Below are positions 8,915 to 18,074 of a stretch of DNA of 64,000 nucleotides, piece after piece. The notes below the pieces were generated by a model. The model was not told the DNA's origin and did not search any database. It saw nothing but the letters and a program-made list of their open reading frames with translations. The stretch comes from Capnocytophaga canis. GTDB taxonomy: Bacteria > Bacteroidota > Bacteroidia > Flavobacteriales > Flavobacteriaceae. Positions within the stretch are counted from its first letter, which is position 1. Every line of letters starts with the position of its first letter. Position numbers and translations under genes: made by a program. The stretch lies in NCBI RefSeq assembly GCF_000827555.1, contig NZ_CDOI01000057.1:1-64000 (forward strand), read 5' to 3'.

Positions 8915-10798
8915 ATGAAAGGAAATATTAATGTTTCGGTGGAAAATATTTTTCCACTTATCAAGAAATTTTTATACAGCGACCACGAAATTTTTCTTCG
9001 GGAACTCATCTCTAACGCTACCGATGCTACGCTGAAATTAAAGCACTTAACCCAAATTGGCGAAGCAAAAGTGGAGTACGGAAATCCTATCATCGAAGTA
9101 AAGATTGATAAGGAAAATAAAACCTTACATATCATCGACCAAGGTATTGGGATGTCGGGCGAAGAGGTGGAAAAGTATATCAATCAGATTGCTTTTTCAG
9201 GAGCAGAAGAATTTTTAGAAAAATACAAAGATACTGCCAAAGATGCAGGTGTAATTGGGCATTTCGGGCTTGGGTTTTACTCTGCTTTTATGGTGGCAAA
9301 CCAAGTGGAAATCATCACCAAATCGTACACTGACGCTCCTGCCGTTAAATGGACGTGTGATGGTTCTCCTGAATATACTCTTGAACCTGCCGAAAAGTCA
9401 GAAAGGGGTACGGAAATCATCTTACACATCTCCGAAGATTCTACCGAGTTTTTGGAAGAACATCGCATTGAGGAATTGCTACATAAGTACAACAAATTTA
9501 TGCCAATTCCAATTAAATTCGGAACCAAACAAGAACCGCTTCCTCGTCCTGAAAATGCTGACGAAAATTACAAAACCGAATATCAAACGGTTGACAATAT
9601 TGTAAATAACCCAAATCCGGCGTGGACAAAACAACCTGCTGATTTGCAAGACGAGGACTATAAAAACTTCTATCGTGAACTTTATCCGATGCAGTTTGAC
9701 GACCCTTTGTTTCACATTCACCTCAACGTGGATTATCCGTTCAATTTAACGGGAATTTTGTATTTTCCAAAACTATCAATGGATATGCAAATCCAAAAAG
9801 ACCGGATTCAGCTGTATCAAAATCAGGTTTTTGTAACGGATAATGTGGAGGGAATTGTTCCAGAATTTTTAACAATGCTTAAAGGGGTTATTGATTCGCC
9901 AGATATTCCGCTCAACGTCTCTCGTTCGTACTTACAAGCCGATGGCAACGTGAAAAAAATCGCAAATTATATTACCAGAAAGGTTTCCGACAAATTAAAA
10001 TCGCTTTTCAATACAAATCGTGAGGATTTTCAATCAAAATGGAACGATATTAAGATAGTTTTGGAGTATGGAATGCTTTCCGAGCCGAAATTCTACGAAA
10101 AAGCAGGGGATTTTGTGCTTTATCCAACGGTAGATGACCAATATTATACGCTTTCGGAGCTTAAAGAAGCCTTAAAAGACCAACAAACCGACAAAGACGG
10201 AAAATTGGTGGTGCTTTACGCCCAAAATAAAGAGGTGCAACACGCAGCCATTGAGGAAGCTAAGGAAAAAGGATACCAAGTGTTGCTTTTGGATTCGCCT
10301 ATTGTATCGCATTTAATTCAGAAGTTGGAACACGATAACGAAAACTTGACTTTTGCTCGAGTGGATTCGGCTCCGATTTCCAAACTGATTCAAAAAGAAG
10401 ATACTACAATTTCCAAATTTTCGGAAGAAGAAAAAACATCGCTTAAAGAAAGTATCGAAAAAAGCATTCCGAGTGAAGGTTTTGTAGTGCAATTGGAAGA
10501 TTTGGACAGCGATAGCACACCTTTTAGCATCAATCAGCCTGAATTTATGCGTCGTATGAAAGAAATGAGTGCTACGGGCGGTGGCGGAATGTTCGGAATG
10601 GGGAATTTCCCTGAAATGTATCATTTGGTGGTTAATACCAATTCGCCTTTAGCAACCTCGATACTAAATACAGCGGACGAAAACGAAAAACAAAGCCTCA
10701 TCAAACAAGCTTTTGATTTAGCCCGACTTTCGCAAGGACTTTTGAAAGGAAAAGAACTTACCGATTTTATCAAACGCAATTTTCAGGAATTGAAATAA
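8915..10798 (+). CDS. htpG: Molecular chaperone HtpG (Hsp90)
   Basis: The 627-residue length equals that of bacterial Hsp90 (E. coli 624). The N-terminal GHKL ATPase domain shows ELISNATDA (about 30-38), DQGIGM, and the lid/glycine-rich GVIGHFGLGFYSAFMV block near residue 110-125. The middle domain carries the FPKLSMDMQIQKDRIQLYQN and DIPLNVSRSYLQ motifs, with the catalytic arginine region. The C-terminal dimerisation part follows. The cytosolic chaperone uses ATP to remodel client proteins, often with DnaK. The protein has no unusual gaps or insertions. It is a single-gene unit with a strong terminator right behind it. Confidence 0.97.
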   Translation: MKGNINVSVENIFPLIKKFLYSDHEIFLRELISNATDATLKLKHLTQIGEAKVEYGNPIIEVKIDKENKTLHIIDQGIGMSGEEVEKYINQIAFSGAEEFLEKYKDTAKDAGVIGHFGLGFYSAFMVANQVEIITKSYTDAPAVKWTCDGSPEYTLEPAEKSERGTEIILHISEDSTEFLEEHRIEELLHKYNKFMPIPIKFGTKQEPLPRPENADENYKTEYQTVDNIVNNPNPAWTKQPADLQDEDYKNFYRELYPMQFDDPLFHIHLNVDYPFNLTGILYFPKLSMDMQIQKDRIQLYQNQVFVTDNVEGIVPEFLTMLKGVIDSPDIPLNVSRSYLQADGNVKKIANYITRKVSDKLKSLFNTNREDFQSKWNDIKIVLEYGMLSEPKFYEKAGDFVLYPTVDDQYYTLSELKEALKDQQTDKDGKLVVLYAQNKEVQHAAIEEAKEKGYQVLLLDSPIVSHLIQKLEHDNENLTFARVDSAPISKLIQKEDTTISKFSEEEKTSLKESIEKSIPSEGFVVQLEDLDSDSTPFSINQPEFMRRMKEMSATGGGGMFGMGNFPEMYHLVVNTNSPLATSILNTADENEKQSLIKQAFDLARLSQGLLKGKELTDFIKRNFQELK

Positions 10799-10821
10799 TG
10801 TTGTTTTTTCCATAACTACTG

Positions 10822-10862
10822 AAAAGCGATGCACAAAAATAGTGTATCGCTTTTCTTTTTTT
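10822..10862 (+). terminator. Rho-independent terminator of htpG
   Basis: A 13-bp stem (AAAAGCGATGCAC paired with GTGTATCGCTTTT, one G-U pair) with a 7-nt loop is followed by CTTTTTTT, 24 bp after the htpG stop. Confidence 0.85.
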
Positions 10863-11248
10863 GCCCTACATAGGAGGCTCAAAAAAAATCTGTAAAAGAG
10901 CCAATTAGTATCAAAAGACACTTTCTATATTCATACTTTTACAAAGAAATTCACATATTTAAACAGAGAAAATCGTTTCCTCTACTTTCTAAGAAGAATA
11001 TAGACTCAAGATAAGGAAGGGAAACTCTTTGTCTTTGAAAAACAAATTAGAAAACCACAAAAGTCTTTAAAATACTTTTCACATATCAATTTTAGGTATA
11101 TTCCACCACATACTTTAGGTAGCACTTCATCTTATACAAAAAAGAATAACTTAGTTCCTAGAGGCATAACAACTGCAGCATTTTTGGTATAATATCTATT
11201 TTATATATGATAATCAATTAGATATAGCAACTTTACTTCATAAAAAAA
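10863..11248. other. Gene-free spacer
   Basis: About 390 bp of AT-rich sequence between convergent htpG and the DUF2911 gene. I read all frames and found no plausible protein, tRNA or recognisable mobile-element end. Confidence 0.5.
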
Positions 11249-11267
11249 GCGGATGCTAATCATCCGC
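11242..11267 (-). terminator. Terminator overlapping the stop codon of the DUF2911 gene
   Basis: GCGGATG (11249-11255) and CATCCGC (11261-11267) form a 7-bp GC-rich stem with a 5-nt loop. On the minus strand it is followed by TTTTTTT. The TGA stop (11260-11262) lies inside the loop and stem. Confidence 0.8.
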
Positions 11268-11868
11268 CCATATCTCGTTCTACTTGCTTTATTTCTTTCA
11301 AAAATTCAATAATCTTATTTACTTCATCAATTTTATCAGCTTCAATCGGAATTTGAATTTTACTGTATTCCCACTTGATAACTAAGTTAATTTTAGTTTC
11401 ACTAATTCCCTCAAAAGTAATTTCCAAAGATTCTTGTAGCTCTTTTAGTTTTTCTACAGGAACTTTAATTTCAATAGCATTCTCATTAGGATCGTAACTA
11501 TAAGCTCCCCATGCATCTGCATCGTAGTTAAGCACTACTGTCCACTCTTTTTCCTCTGGAGTAATAAAAATGGCATATCGTCCCACCTTAGTGGCCTTTC
11601 CCCCAAAAAGTACATTCTGCTGAAAGGTAATATTGGTAGCCTCATTAGCTCCTACTCGCCATACTTTCCCGAACGGAACTAACTCCCCAAACACTTTACG
11701 CCCTCGAACGCTGGGGCGTCCATAATCCACAGAAATTTTGGTAACTGAAAATTGCTGGGAAACCACTTGACGCGGACTTGCCATGGGATACTTAAAATCT
11801 TGTGAGTATCCAAAAAAAACACTGAAAATCAGCGCTATTAACATCATTCTTTTCATCTCATTATGCAT
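11260..11868 (-). CDS. Exported DUF2911 domain protein
   Basis: The 202-residue product has a signal peptide and then a DUF2911 domain (about 28-190) with the hallmark ISVDYGRPSVRGRKVFG, PFGKVWRVGANEATNI and GRYAIFITP segments. The family is common in Bacteroidota and has no established biochemical role. The start could also be the ATG at 11856 (MKRMMLIALIFSVFF), which gives a tighter signal peptide and is perhaps more likely. The porT gene lies 24 bp upstream in the same direction, so they are probably cotranscribed. The gene ends in a terminator that overlaps its stop codon. Confidence 0.85.
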   Translation of the reverse strand: MHNEMKRMMLIALIFSVFFGYSQDFKYPMASPRQVVSQQFSVTKISVDYGRPSVRGRKVFGELVPFGKVWRVGANEATNITFQQNVLFGGKATKVGRYAIFITPEEKEWTVVLNYDADAWGAYSYDPNENAIEIKVPVEKLKELQESLEITFEGISETKINLVIKWEYSKIQIPIEADKIDEVNKIIEFLKEIKQVERDMGG

Positions 11869-11892
11869 TAATTACTTTTTAACAAGCAAAAT

Positions 11893-12600
11893 CTATTCCA
11901 AAGTAAGATTAATCAAGAAACCTCTTGACTTCAATCCATTTAAATTTTTCGTCCAAGGGCTGTCTGGTTTATGGTCAGGAACTAATTCGTTTCTAACTGA
12001 AAAAAGCCCTCTGATAGATGGGGATAGTCTGAAAAAAGGAGTATATATGTCCAATCCAAAACCAAGTTCATAGAAAAAAACGTTTGTTTTGGTTCGGAAA
12101 ACCAAGTCATAATTATCAATCGTCAAATTTTGATTGCTACTCAGATTGATAGTCATAGACCCCCCTGCTGTGACATAAGGTTTAAAATTGTACCAACGTT
12201 CAGCACTAAATTTGACCAATAAAGGGATATAAATATACGTAGATTTTACATCTCGCAAATAGTCCCTCTTTTCGGTCATATTGTAAAAATAAATTTCTTT
12301 TCGGTTATAGACCAATCCTGGTTCAAGGCGCAGGTCAATATATTTCATCAATCGTGCAGAACCCGTTAGTCCTACGTTAAAACCGAACATTTTGTGGGTT
12401 TGAACTTCCAACAGCGAAGTGTTAGTGTACTGAAGATCTCTATAATCAAATTTTAAATCAAACATATTTCCCCCGAAATAATAGCCCCATTGCAAAGGTT
12501 TCTCATCAAAATTCTCCAAATTAGTCAACGGAGATTTGAGTTGTCCAAAGGCAATAAGAATATTAAAAAGGAAAAACAATAAGAAGATTCTCTTTTTCAT
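11893..12600 (-). CDS. porT: PorT-like type IX secretion outer-membrane protein
   Basis: The 235-residue product has a signal peptide (residues 1-20, ending FGQ) and then a small beta-barrel with alternating strands, such as FGFNVGLTGSARLMKYIDLR and WYNFKPYVTAGGSMTINL, ending in SRGFLINLTLE. The barrel and the position directly after the ubiE/menG gene (11 bp) match the arrangement seen for porT in gliding Flavobacteriia. PorT is needed for the type IX secretion system, which exports proteins with C-terminal sorting domains across the outer membrane. The PorT name depends strongly on context; a generic porin-like barrel is the alternative. Confidence 0.75.
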   Translation of the reverse strand: MKKRIFLLFFLFNILIAFGQLKSPLTNLENFDEKPLQWGYYFGGNMFDLKFDYRDLQYTNTSLLEVQTHKMFGFNVGLTGSARLMKYIDLRLEPGLVYNRKEIYFYNMTEKRDYLRDVKSTYIYIPLLVKFSAERWYNFKPYVTAGGSMTINLSSNQNLTIDNYDLVFRTKTNVFFYELGFGLDIYTPFFRLSPSIRGLFSVRNELVPDHKPDSPWTKNLNGLKSRGFLINLTLE

Positions 12601-12611
12601 ATTATAAAATG

Positions 12612-13349
12612 CTATTTAGATTTATTCCCTACATAAATGGTAGCAACTCCACCGAGAGTTTTGGGGTAGTATTTTGTGTTAGCAAAACCGATTTTTTCCA
12701 AGATAGTTTTAAACTTTTTCCCATAAGGAAATGCAGAAGCGGATTTAGACAAATAGGTGTAGGCGGAACGATCTTTCGAGAAAACTTTTCCGATAAGAGG
12801 CATAACAAATTTAGTGTAAGCAAAATACCCTTGTCGGAACGGAAATTTCTCAGGAACAGAGGTTTCCAAAACAACCAAGCGTCCACCAGGACGAATTACG
12901 CGGAAAATTTCAGAAAGCCCTTTCTCTAAATTCTCAAAATTACGTACACCAAAAGCTACTGTTACAGCGTCAAAATAATTATCCGCAAAAGGTAAATTTT
13001 CACTATCTCCCAGAATCAACTCTACGCGATTGGATAACTGTTTTTTTGCAATTTTTTCACGTCCTACGGTGAGCATTCCTTCTGAAATATCTAGGCCTAC
13101 AACTTTCACACCGTCAATCTCAGTTAAAGCAATTGCCAAGTCTCCTGTACCAGTTGCTACGTCCAATACTTTTTGAGGACGCAACTCAGCTACTTTTTCA
13201 ACAACAAATTTCCGCCATTTGATGTCTGAACCCCAAGAAATCACACGGTTAAGACCATCGTAAGTTCCTGAAATAGAGTCAAACATCTGTGCCACTTGTT
13301 TCTTTTTCCCTTCGGTGGAATTTTTGTAAGGAGTAATTTTATCAGACAT
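12612..13349 (-). CDS. ubiE: Demethylmenaquinone methyltransferase UbiE/MenG
   Basis: The 245-residue class I SAM methyltransferase shows motif I (VLDVATGTGDLA, about 61-72), GLDISEGML, and the family marker FGVRNFENLEKGL near residue 132, then the LETSVPEKFPFRQGYFAYT region. It performs the last step of menaquinone synthesis, C-methylation of demethylmenaquinone. Menaquinone would be the electron acceptor for the Na+-NQR encoded at 49.5-56.5 kb. The protein has normal family length. A TATCTTTG box lies 27 bp upstream, and porT follows after 11 bp. Confidence 0.95.
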   Translation of the reverse strand: MSDKITPYKNSTEGKKKQVAQMFDSISGTYDGLNRVISWGSDIKWRKFVVEKVAELRPQKVLDVATGTGDLAIALTEIDGVKVVGLDISEGMLTVGREKIAKKQLSNRVELILGDSENLPFADNYFDAVTVAFGVRNFENLEKGLSEIFRVIRPGGRLVVLETSVPEKFPFRQGYFAYTKFVMPLIGKVFSKDRSAYTYLSKSASAFPYGKKFKTILEKIGFANTKYYPKTLGGVATIYVGNKSK

Positions 13350-13376
13350 ATATCATCTCTTTTTCAAAATAAATTG

Positions 13377-13384
13377 CAAAGATA
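13377..13384 (-). promoter_or_regulatory. Promoter -7 box for ubiE-porT-DUF2911
   Basis: The minus strand reads TATCTTTG, a match to TAnnTTTG, 27 bp upstream of the ubiE start. No separate promoter is visible before the two following genes. Confidence 0.55.
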
Positions 13385-13692
13385 AAGAAACTCCCTAAAA
13401 AACAATATGATAAATGTCTTTTTACGAAAATAATAACATTTAAACCAAAAAAATACTTCGCCAAAACACGACTTTTTAGCGAAGTACATTCTCATATTGC
13501 GTTCTAAATAAACAGTTTAAATATTTCTAACTGTTTTTAAATCAATTGTATACATCAGCAGTAGTTTTATTTTTGTAAAATCTTAAGTCTTTCTTGAGAG
13601 TTTTTACACTCCGATTTTAAAGATTTTTTCTATTCTTAAAAGCTAATCAACTTACTGAAATTAAATATTTTACTATTAAAATGTAACAGGTG
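13385..13692. other. Spacer containing one terminator
   Basis: This stretch of about 310 bp lies between ubiE and the lipoprotein gene. It contains the terminator-like hairpin at 13446-13486 and otherwise only AT-rich sequence with no supported gene. Confidence 0.5.
13446..13486 (-). terminator. Terminator downstream of the lipoprotein gene
   Basis: TACTTCGC (13454-13461) pairs perfectly with GCGAAGTA (13479-13486). On the minus strand the stem is followed by a run of seven T residues. Confidence 0.6.
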
Positions 13693-14298
13693 CTATTTCC
13701 TGTTTTTAGAAATAAAAAGCTGAAGACTACTTTCTTTGGTAGATAGTGTTTTTGGCAATTTTCTTCCATTAAGCAGCATATAACAATGTGCCTTGGAATC
13801 AGGACTGATTATTTTGTAAAGATCAAAAATATCATTTGAGGATATAAAATTTGAATGAAAGGTGTGTTTCGGTTTTAACTCAAAAGCTTCTTTTCTGTTT
13901 TCAAGCAGGAATATTCTAAATCCATCTTCTTTTCTCACGTAGAATAACATTTTATCAACATCGGAATAGTCAATATTATCTGCATCTGATTTAGCGTAAA
14001 TCACAATAGAAACCAAGTTGTCATTATTGATTTCGGACAAATCGGAATGGTTAAAAGTAATGGTGTCCGAAAGAATAAAATCGTGAAGGTTATCACAATA
14101 TAAAGTGTTGAACGATAACAAAGAGAAATCACCAGAAACAGGGTAGCTAGTTATGTTTACCTTTTTCTGTAAAAGAGCTATTTCTTTTTTTTCGCCAGAC
14201 TCGGTTGTTTGACGTTTCCGAGTTTCGTGGCAACCCATTAAGATAAATGTTGTTGCAACATAAAACAACATTTTTGTGTAAAATTTAGCTGTTTTCAT
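13693..14298 (-). CDS. Hypothetical lipoprotein
   Basis: A lipobox (FILMGC, lipidated Cys23) follows a hydrophobic signal segment, so the mature protein should be anchored in a membrane facing the periplasm. The remaining 178 residues are charged and mixed alpha/beta, with paired acidic and lysine stretches, and I recognise no domain. It sits alone between ubiE and lptD, with a terminator about 200 bp downstream. Function unknown. Confidence 0.6.
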   Translation of the reverse strand: MKTAKFYTKMLFYVATTFILMGCHETRKRQTTESGEKKEIALLQKKVNITSYPVSGDFSLLSFNTLYCDNLHDFILSDTITFNHSDLSEINNDNLVSIVIYAKSDADNIDYSDVDKMLFYVRKEDGFRIFLLENRKEAFELKPKHTFHSNFISSNDIFDLYKIISPDSKAHCYMLLNGRKLPKTLSTKESSLQLFISKNRK

Positions 14299-14441
14299 GG
14301 TAACATTTTTTAATTAGGTTAATAAACTCATTTAAATTTCACTCGCAAGATACAAAAAAAAACGACATAAGCAAATATTTTCGCAAAAAAATAAGACTAA
14401 GTGTATGGAAACACTATTTTTTAGAGCTATTATAATTAAAC

Positions 14442-14479
14442 CACGTAGAAACATAGTTTTTTTTCTATGTCTCTATGTG
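14442..14479. terminator. Stem-loop after lptD
   Basis: A 15-bp stem with two G-U pairs (CACGTAGAAACATAG with CTATGTCTCTATGTG) encloses an 8-T loop. It lies 62 bp past the lptD stop. The T tract after it is weak on the minus strand, so its role as a terminator is only likely. Confidence 0.45.
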
Positions 14480-14541
14480 ATTTTTAACTTGATTTGTGGG
14501 AAACTTTGTTTTTCTGTAAATATTTAAGATTGAAAAAGTGA

Positions 14542-17262
14542 TTATCTCAACAAACGGTCAGGTTCTTTATTTTTATCAATTTTCAGATCCGAAAGCATAC
14601 TGGCTTTAATTCCGATGAAGAAATACCACGAATTGTACTGACCTATAGGGGTAAACTGAAAACTCATTCTAAAGCTATTCAAATCACGTTCAAAACGGAA
14701 TTGGGTGTATGTAATTCCCTTATTCACAAAATCATATCCACTTGAAATTCCCACTTGCAATTTGGGTGAAAGCTCCACATTTCCTGAAAACATAAGTGAG
14801 TTGTTAGAAATACGTCTTTCACGTGACATATTTGAATACGAAAGTGAATAAGCTATGTTCAAATCCCAAGGGATACGAGCATGATAAAATTTCGTTTTTT
14901 TATCCTCAGGTTCTTCTTTTTTTTCTTCCACTTGATTGTCGTTTACAGGTCGTGACGAACCAAACAAATCGTCGGAACGTCCTCCCGAAGCTCTGTTATC
15001 AGTTGTTTTTTTATCAGATTTATTTCTATTTGAAAATGAATAGTTTGTAGATATGTTTGCGTTAGTTAATCGGAAAAGACTTCCTCCATTGTTAATATTA
15101 AAAGTTTCCAATTGTCTTCCATTCGCATCAATAGCGTATGGATTGAATGTAGCTCCAAAATTTAATGGCAATTTTCCATTGAAAAGAGTTGTTCCTCCAG
15201 TCATGGTAACGGGACTAAATTGTTTTGTAATAACGTTATAGTTCGTATTGAAATTCAAACTATTGAGCAATGAAATCTTTTTAGGTTCAACCTCCGTACT
15301 ATCTTTGGATCGCACTTTTGCTTCTAAAGTATTGCTTAACGATAACCCGATGGATTGCGATTCATTAAGTCCCGGCGTTCCGTAAATACCTCCTTCAAAA
15401 CGAGTGTATTGAGAAACTTTGCCAAAAGCATCTGAAATATAATTTTCGTAGTACTGATCGAATGCAGGTGTATAACCATAGCTCATTGAAGGACGCATTA
15501 CGTGTCGAATCGCTTGAATTTTTCTGTCTTTTTTAAACTGAAATGTACCATAGACCGTAGTACCCAAACTCGCTCCCATATTGTAGGTCAAAAAACGGTC
15601 AAAGCCATTAATGGTGTCCATACCACTCCTACCCGAAGCTGCGTTGAAATCTGTTCTGCGGATGGTTTTAAACTGCCAAGTTTCGTTCAAGGAGGAATTT
15701 AACCCTAAAGTTATATACTTAAACAACTTAGTGGTGGTACTCACTGGTATAGAATGTCTAAATCCGTTTTTAGCTTCACTGAACATTTGCTTTGAGAAAA
15801 ACAAACTATCGGTTGTTGAAAAACGGTTATCTCCTTGGGAAGAGTATTGAAAATTTAAGTTTTTAAGCAATCCTTTTTTACTTTCACCTTGTTTAGCAAA
15901 TGGATAAATACGTTCCATACTCAAACGAAGTGCGGGGAGGGTCATCTCAATACTTTGTGTATTCGTATTCTGAGAATGTGATGCCGTTAAGGACAGATTC
16001 ATCGAGGGATAGGATGGAAATGTTTTTGAATAAGATACTGATGAGGATAAGGTATTATTCAACACATTAGGCGAATTAATCTGATTATATGAGTTTTGAT
16101 AAAAACGACTACTTCCCAAGTTTACAGAAGCTGAAAAATTTGAGTTTGGATTCGATTTTGAATCTTTCGAATGCGTCCATTGGATGTTGTAAAACATTGA
16201 ATTGCTGTAATCAGGCAAACCTCGAATACTGTATATCTGATTCTCATAACTGAAATTAAAGTTTCCAGAAAATTTGTAACGCTTCTTATACGTTGATTGA
16301 GCTTTGAACCCATAACTTCCATTGGTGAAATAATCTCCCGTTACAGCCAAATCAAAATAGTCACTAATGACAAAGTAATATCCTCCATTTTGAATGAAAT
16401 AACCTCTGTTATTTGCCTCTCCGAAGGTTGGGAAAATAAGTCCCGATGAACGTCCCGATACCATTGGATAGTACGCAAATGGGATTGCTAAAGGTGTGGG
16501 AATATCTACTATGTACATATTACTCAACCCTGCAACCACTTTTTTTCCAGGGACAAATTTTGCTTTTCGTACTTTGATGTAGTAATCAGGATCATCCAAA
16601 TCTTCTGCTGTGGTAATGATGGCATTTTGCATGAAGTAAGTAGAGTCATTCTCCTTTTTAATGATTTGACCTTTGATGTTATTTTCATCTTGTTTGGTGT
16701 ATGCATTACGGATAATGGCTCGTTGGGTTTTATAGTTAAACCGAATGGAATCGGGTTCTATAATGTCATCACCTTGCTTAAAAACAGGATGTTGCACCAA
16801 TTCTCCAACTGAATCCTTAATACGACCTGCGTATACCTCCGCCAAATCATATTTGATATTGGTTATCCCTGAAGTGATGTCAATATCGGTGTATTGCACT
16901 TGTGTTTCATTGTAAAGAATGATGCTATTTTTAGTCTTATTGAAAACAATACTATCCTTTGCTTTATATCTGACTACATCCTCTAAAATACTTTTAGATT
17001 TCTTTGACATACTGTCTTTTGACAGGGAATCCTTTGGCAGGGTATCTTTAGTTCGCTTTAGCGAATCCAACAAGATTCGTCTGTTTTGATTAGTAGTGTC
17101 TTTTAGAAGTCGGTTAGCTTTCTTGAGCGTGTCTATGATTGAAAACGTTTGGAAATAGGCGTAGCCCGTTTTCTTTGAAGCAAACGAGCTAGTGTACCAA
17201 CAACATGTGCTGATAAACAACAAACTAATCAGTAAAACTATCTGCCGTCGACGTTTTTGCAA
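14542..17262 (-). CDS. lptD: LPS-assembly outer-membrane protein LptD
   Basis: The 906-residue protein has a signal segment (residues about 8-29), an N-terminal OstA/LptA-like beta-jellyroll (about 90-270, including TDIDITSGITNIKYDLAEVY and the FVPGKKVVAGLSNMYI region) and a long C-terminal beta-barrel (about 270-900) with many alternating strands. This is the Bacteroidota version of LptD, which with LptE inserts lipopolysaccharide into the outer leaflet of the outer membrane. A low-complexity insert rich in charged residues (about 745-790, EEKKEEPEDKK) lies in what is probably an extracellular loop. A TAAGTTTG promoter box lies 20 bp upstream. Confidence 0.88.
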   Translation of the reverse strand: MQKRRRQIVLLISLLFISTCCWYTSSFASKKTGYAYFQTFSIIDTLKKANRLLKDTTNQNRRILLDSLKRTKDTLPKDSLSKDSMSKKSKSILEDVVRYKAKDSIVFNKTKNSIILYNETQVQYTDIDITSGITNIKYDLAEVYAGRIKDSVGELVQHPVFKQGDDIIEPDSIRFNYKTQRAIIRNAYTKQDENNIKGQIIKKENDSTYFMQNAIITTAEDLDDPDYYIKVRKAKFVPGKKVVAGLSNMYIVDIPTPLAIPFAYYPMVSGRSSGLIFPTFGEANNRGYFIQNGGYYFVISDYFDLAVTGDYFTNGSYGFKAQSTYKKRYKFSGNFNFSYENQIYSIRGLPDYSNSMFYNIQWTHSKDSKSNPNSNFSASVNLGSSRFYQNSYNQINSPNVLNNTLSSSVSYSKTFPSYPSMNLSLTASHSQNTNTQSIEMTLPALRLSMERIYPFAKQGESKKGLLKNLNFQYSSQGDNRFSTTDSLFFSKQMFSEAKNGFRHSIPVSTTTKLFKYITLGLNSSLNETWQFKTIRRTDFNAASGRSGMDTINGFDRFLTYNMGASLGTTVYGTFQFKKDRKIQAIRHVMRPSMSYGYTPAFDQYYENYISDAFGKVSQYTRFEGGIYGTPGLNESQSIGLSLSNTLEAKVRSKDSTEVEPKKISLLNSLNFNTNYNVITKQFSPVTMTGGTTLFNGKLPLNFGATFNPYAIDANGRQLETFNINNGGSLFRLTNANISTNYSFSNRNKSDKKTTDNRASGGRSDDLFGSSRPVNDNQVEEKKEEPEDKKTKFYHARIPWDLNIAYSLSYSNMSRERRISNNSLMFSGNVELSPKLQVGISSGYDFVNKGITYTQFRFERDLNSFRMSFQFTPIGQYNSWYFFIGIKASMLSDLKIDKNKEPDRLLR

Positions 17263-17282
17263 AGCAATACATTTTTAGGGGT

Positions 17283-17290
17283 CAAACTTA
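17283..17290 (-). promoter_or_regulatory. Promoter -7 box for lptD
   Basis: Minus-strand TAAGTTTG matches TAnnTTTG and lies 20 bp upstream of the lptD start codon. Confidence 0.5.
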
Positions 17291-17343
17291 CGGATTTTTT
17301 CCAAGATCTGAAAGAAAAATTTTAGAATTGCAAAATTAGTTAG

Positions 17344-17351
17344 TACTTTTG
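17344..17351 (+). promoter_or_regulatory. Promoter -7 box for the 172-residue membrane protein
   Basis: TACTTTTG matches the consensus and lies 34 bp upstream of the ATG at 17386. A second TACTTTG follows at once. Confidence 0.5.
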
Positions 17352-17385
17352 TACTTTGTCAAAATATTAATTCATTGTTTACTTT

Positions 17386-17904
17386 ATGGAAAATTCTTTG
17401 TTTACTTTTTTACTGTTTTGCATTCCTGCATTAATTGTTGGCGGAATTGCGTATTACTTTTTCTACCTACATGTAAAAAACGAGGAAAAACGCCGTCTTT
17501 TCTTACTTCAAAAGGAAAATCAGAAAATTTCATTACCTTTACGACTACAAGCATATGAACGAATGACGTTGTTCTTGGAGCGTATAAGTCCGCAACAACT
17601 ATTATTGCGAATACCAGCTCGAAATCTTCCGAAAAAAGAATATGAAACGCTATTGGTACATTCAATTGACGAAGAGTTTGAGCATAATTTAGCACAACAA
17701 ATTTATCTCAGTGAAAATTTATGGAATATCATCCGTGCAGCAAAAATGGCTACTATTCAAATCATCCGTAAAGCTACACACGATGAAGAATTGGAGGACT
17801 CCAAAGCTATGACAGAATTTATTTTCAAAGAATTTATCAATAAGCCTACACCTTCGTCAAATGCGTTAAGTCATCTAAAAAACGAAGTGAGAGAAATTTT
17901 GTAG
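17386..17904 (+). CDS. Single-pass membrane protein, DUF7935-like
   Basis: The 172-residue protein has one N-terminal transmembrane helix (about 5-27, FTFLLFCIPALIVGGIAYYFF) and a cytoplasmic alpha-helical domain with the conserved-looking stretch LPLRLQAYERMTLFLERISP. I have seen this pattern in a family of uncharacterised Flavobacteriia proteins that I believe is DUF7935; that name is from memory and unverified. It is transcribed divergently from lptD, separated by 123 bp, and no function can be assigned. Confidence 0.7.
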   Translation: MENSLFTFLLFCIPALIVGGIAYYFFYLHVKNEEKRRLFLLQKENQKISLPLRLQAYERMTLFLERISPQQLLLRIPARNLPKKEYETLLVHSIDEEFEHNLAQQIYLSENLWNIIRAAKMATIQIIRKATHDEELEDSKAMTEFIFKEFINKPTPSSNALSHLKNEVREIL

Positions 17905-17935
17905 AATAATTCTCTCCCCATTAATCAATAAAGAA

Positions 17936-18043
17936 AAAGGCTGTCCGAAAAAGTGCATTTTAAAACAAGAACCATTTATAAATTATTAATTATCAGGTGT
18001 TTATTTTTTTTAAATAAAAATTAAACTTTTCCGATAGCCTTTT
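17936..18043. repeat. 108-bp imperfect inverted-repeat element (MITE or terminator)
   Basis: AAAGGCTGTCCGAAAAAG (17936-17953) is mirrored by CTTTTCCGATAGCCTTT (18026-18042). The arms stay partly complementary further inward. It lies between convergent genes. The end sequence GGCTGTCCGAAAA recurs in the terminator at 59056-59090. A bidirectional terminator and a small transposon-derived element are both possible. Confidence 0.5.
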
Positions 18044-18074
18044 ATTATTTCTAAACGTTACTTTTAACTTCAAT

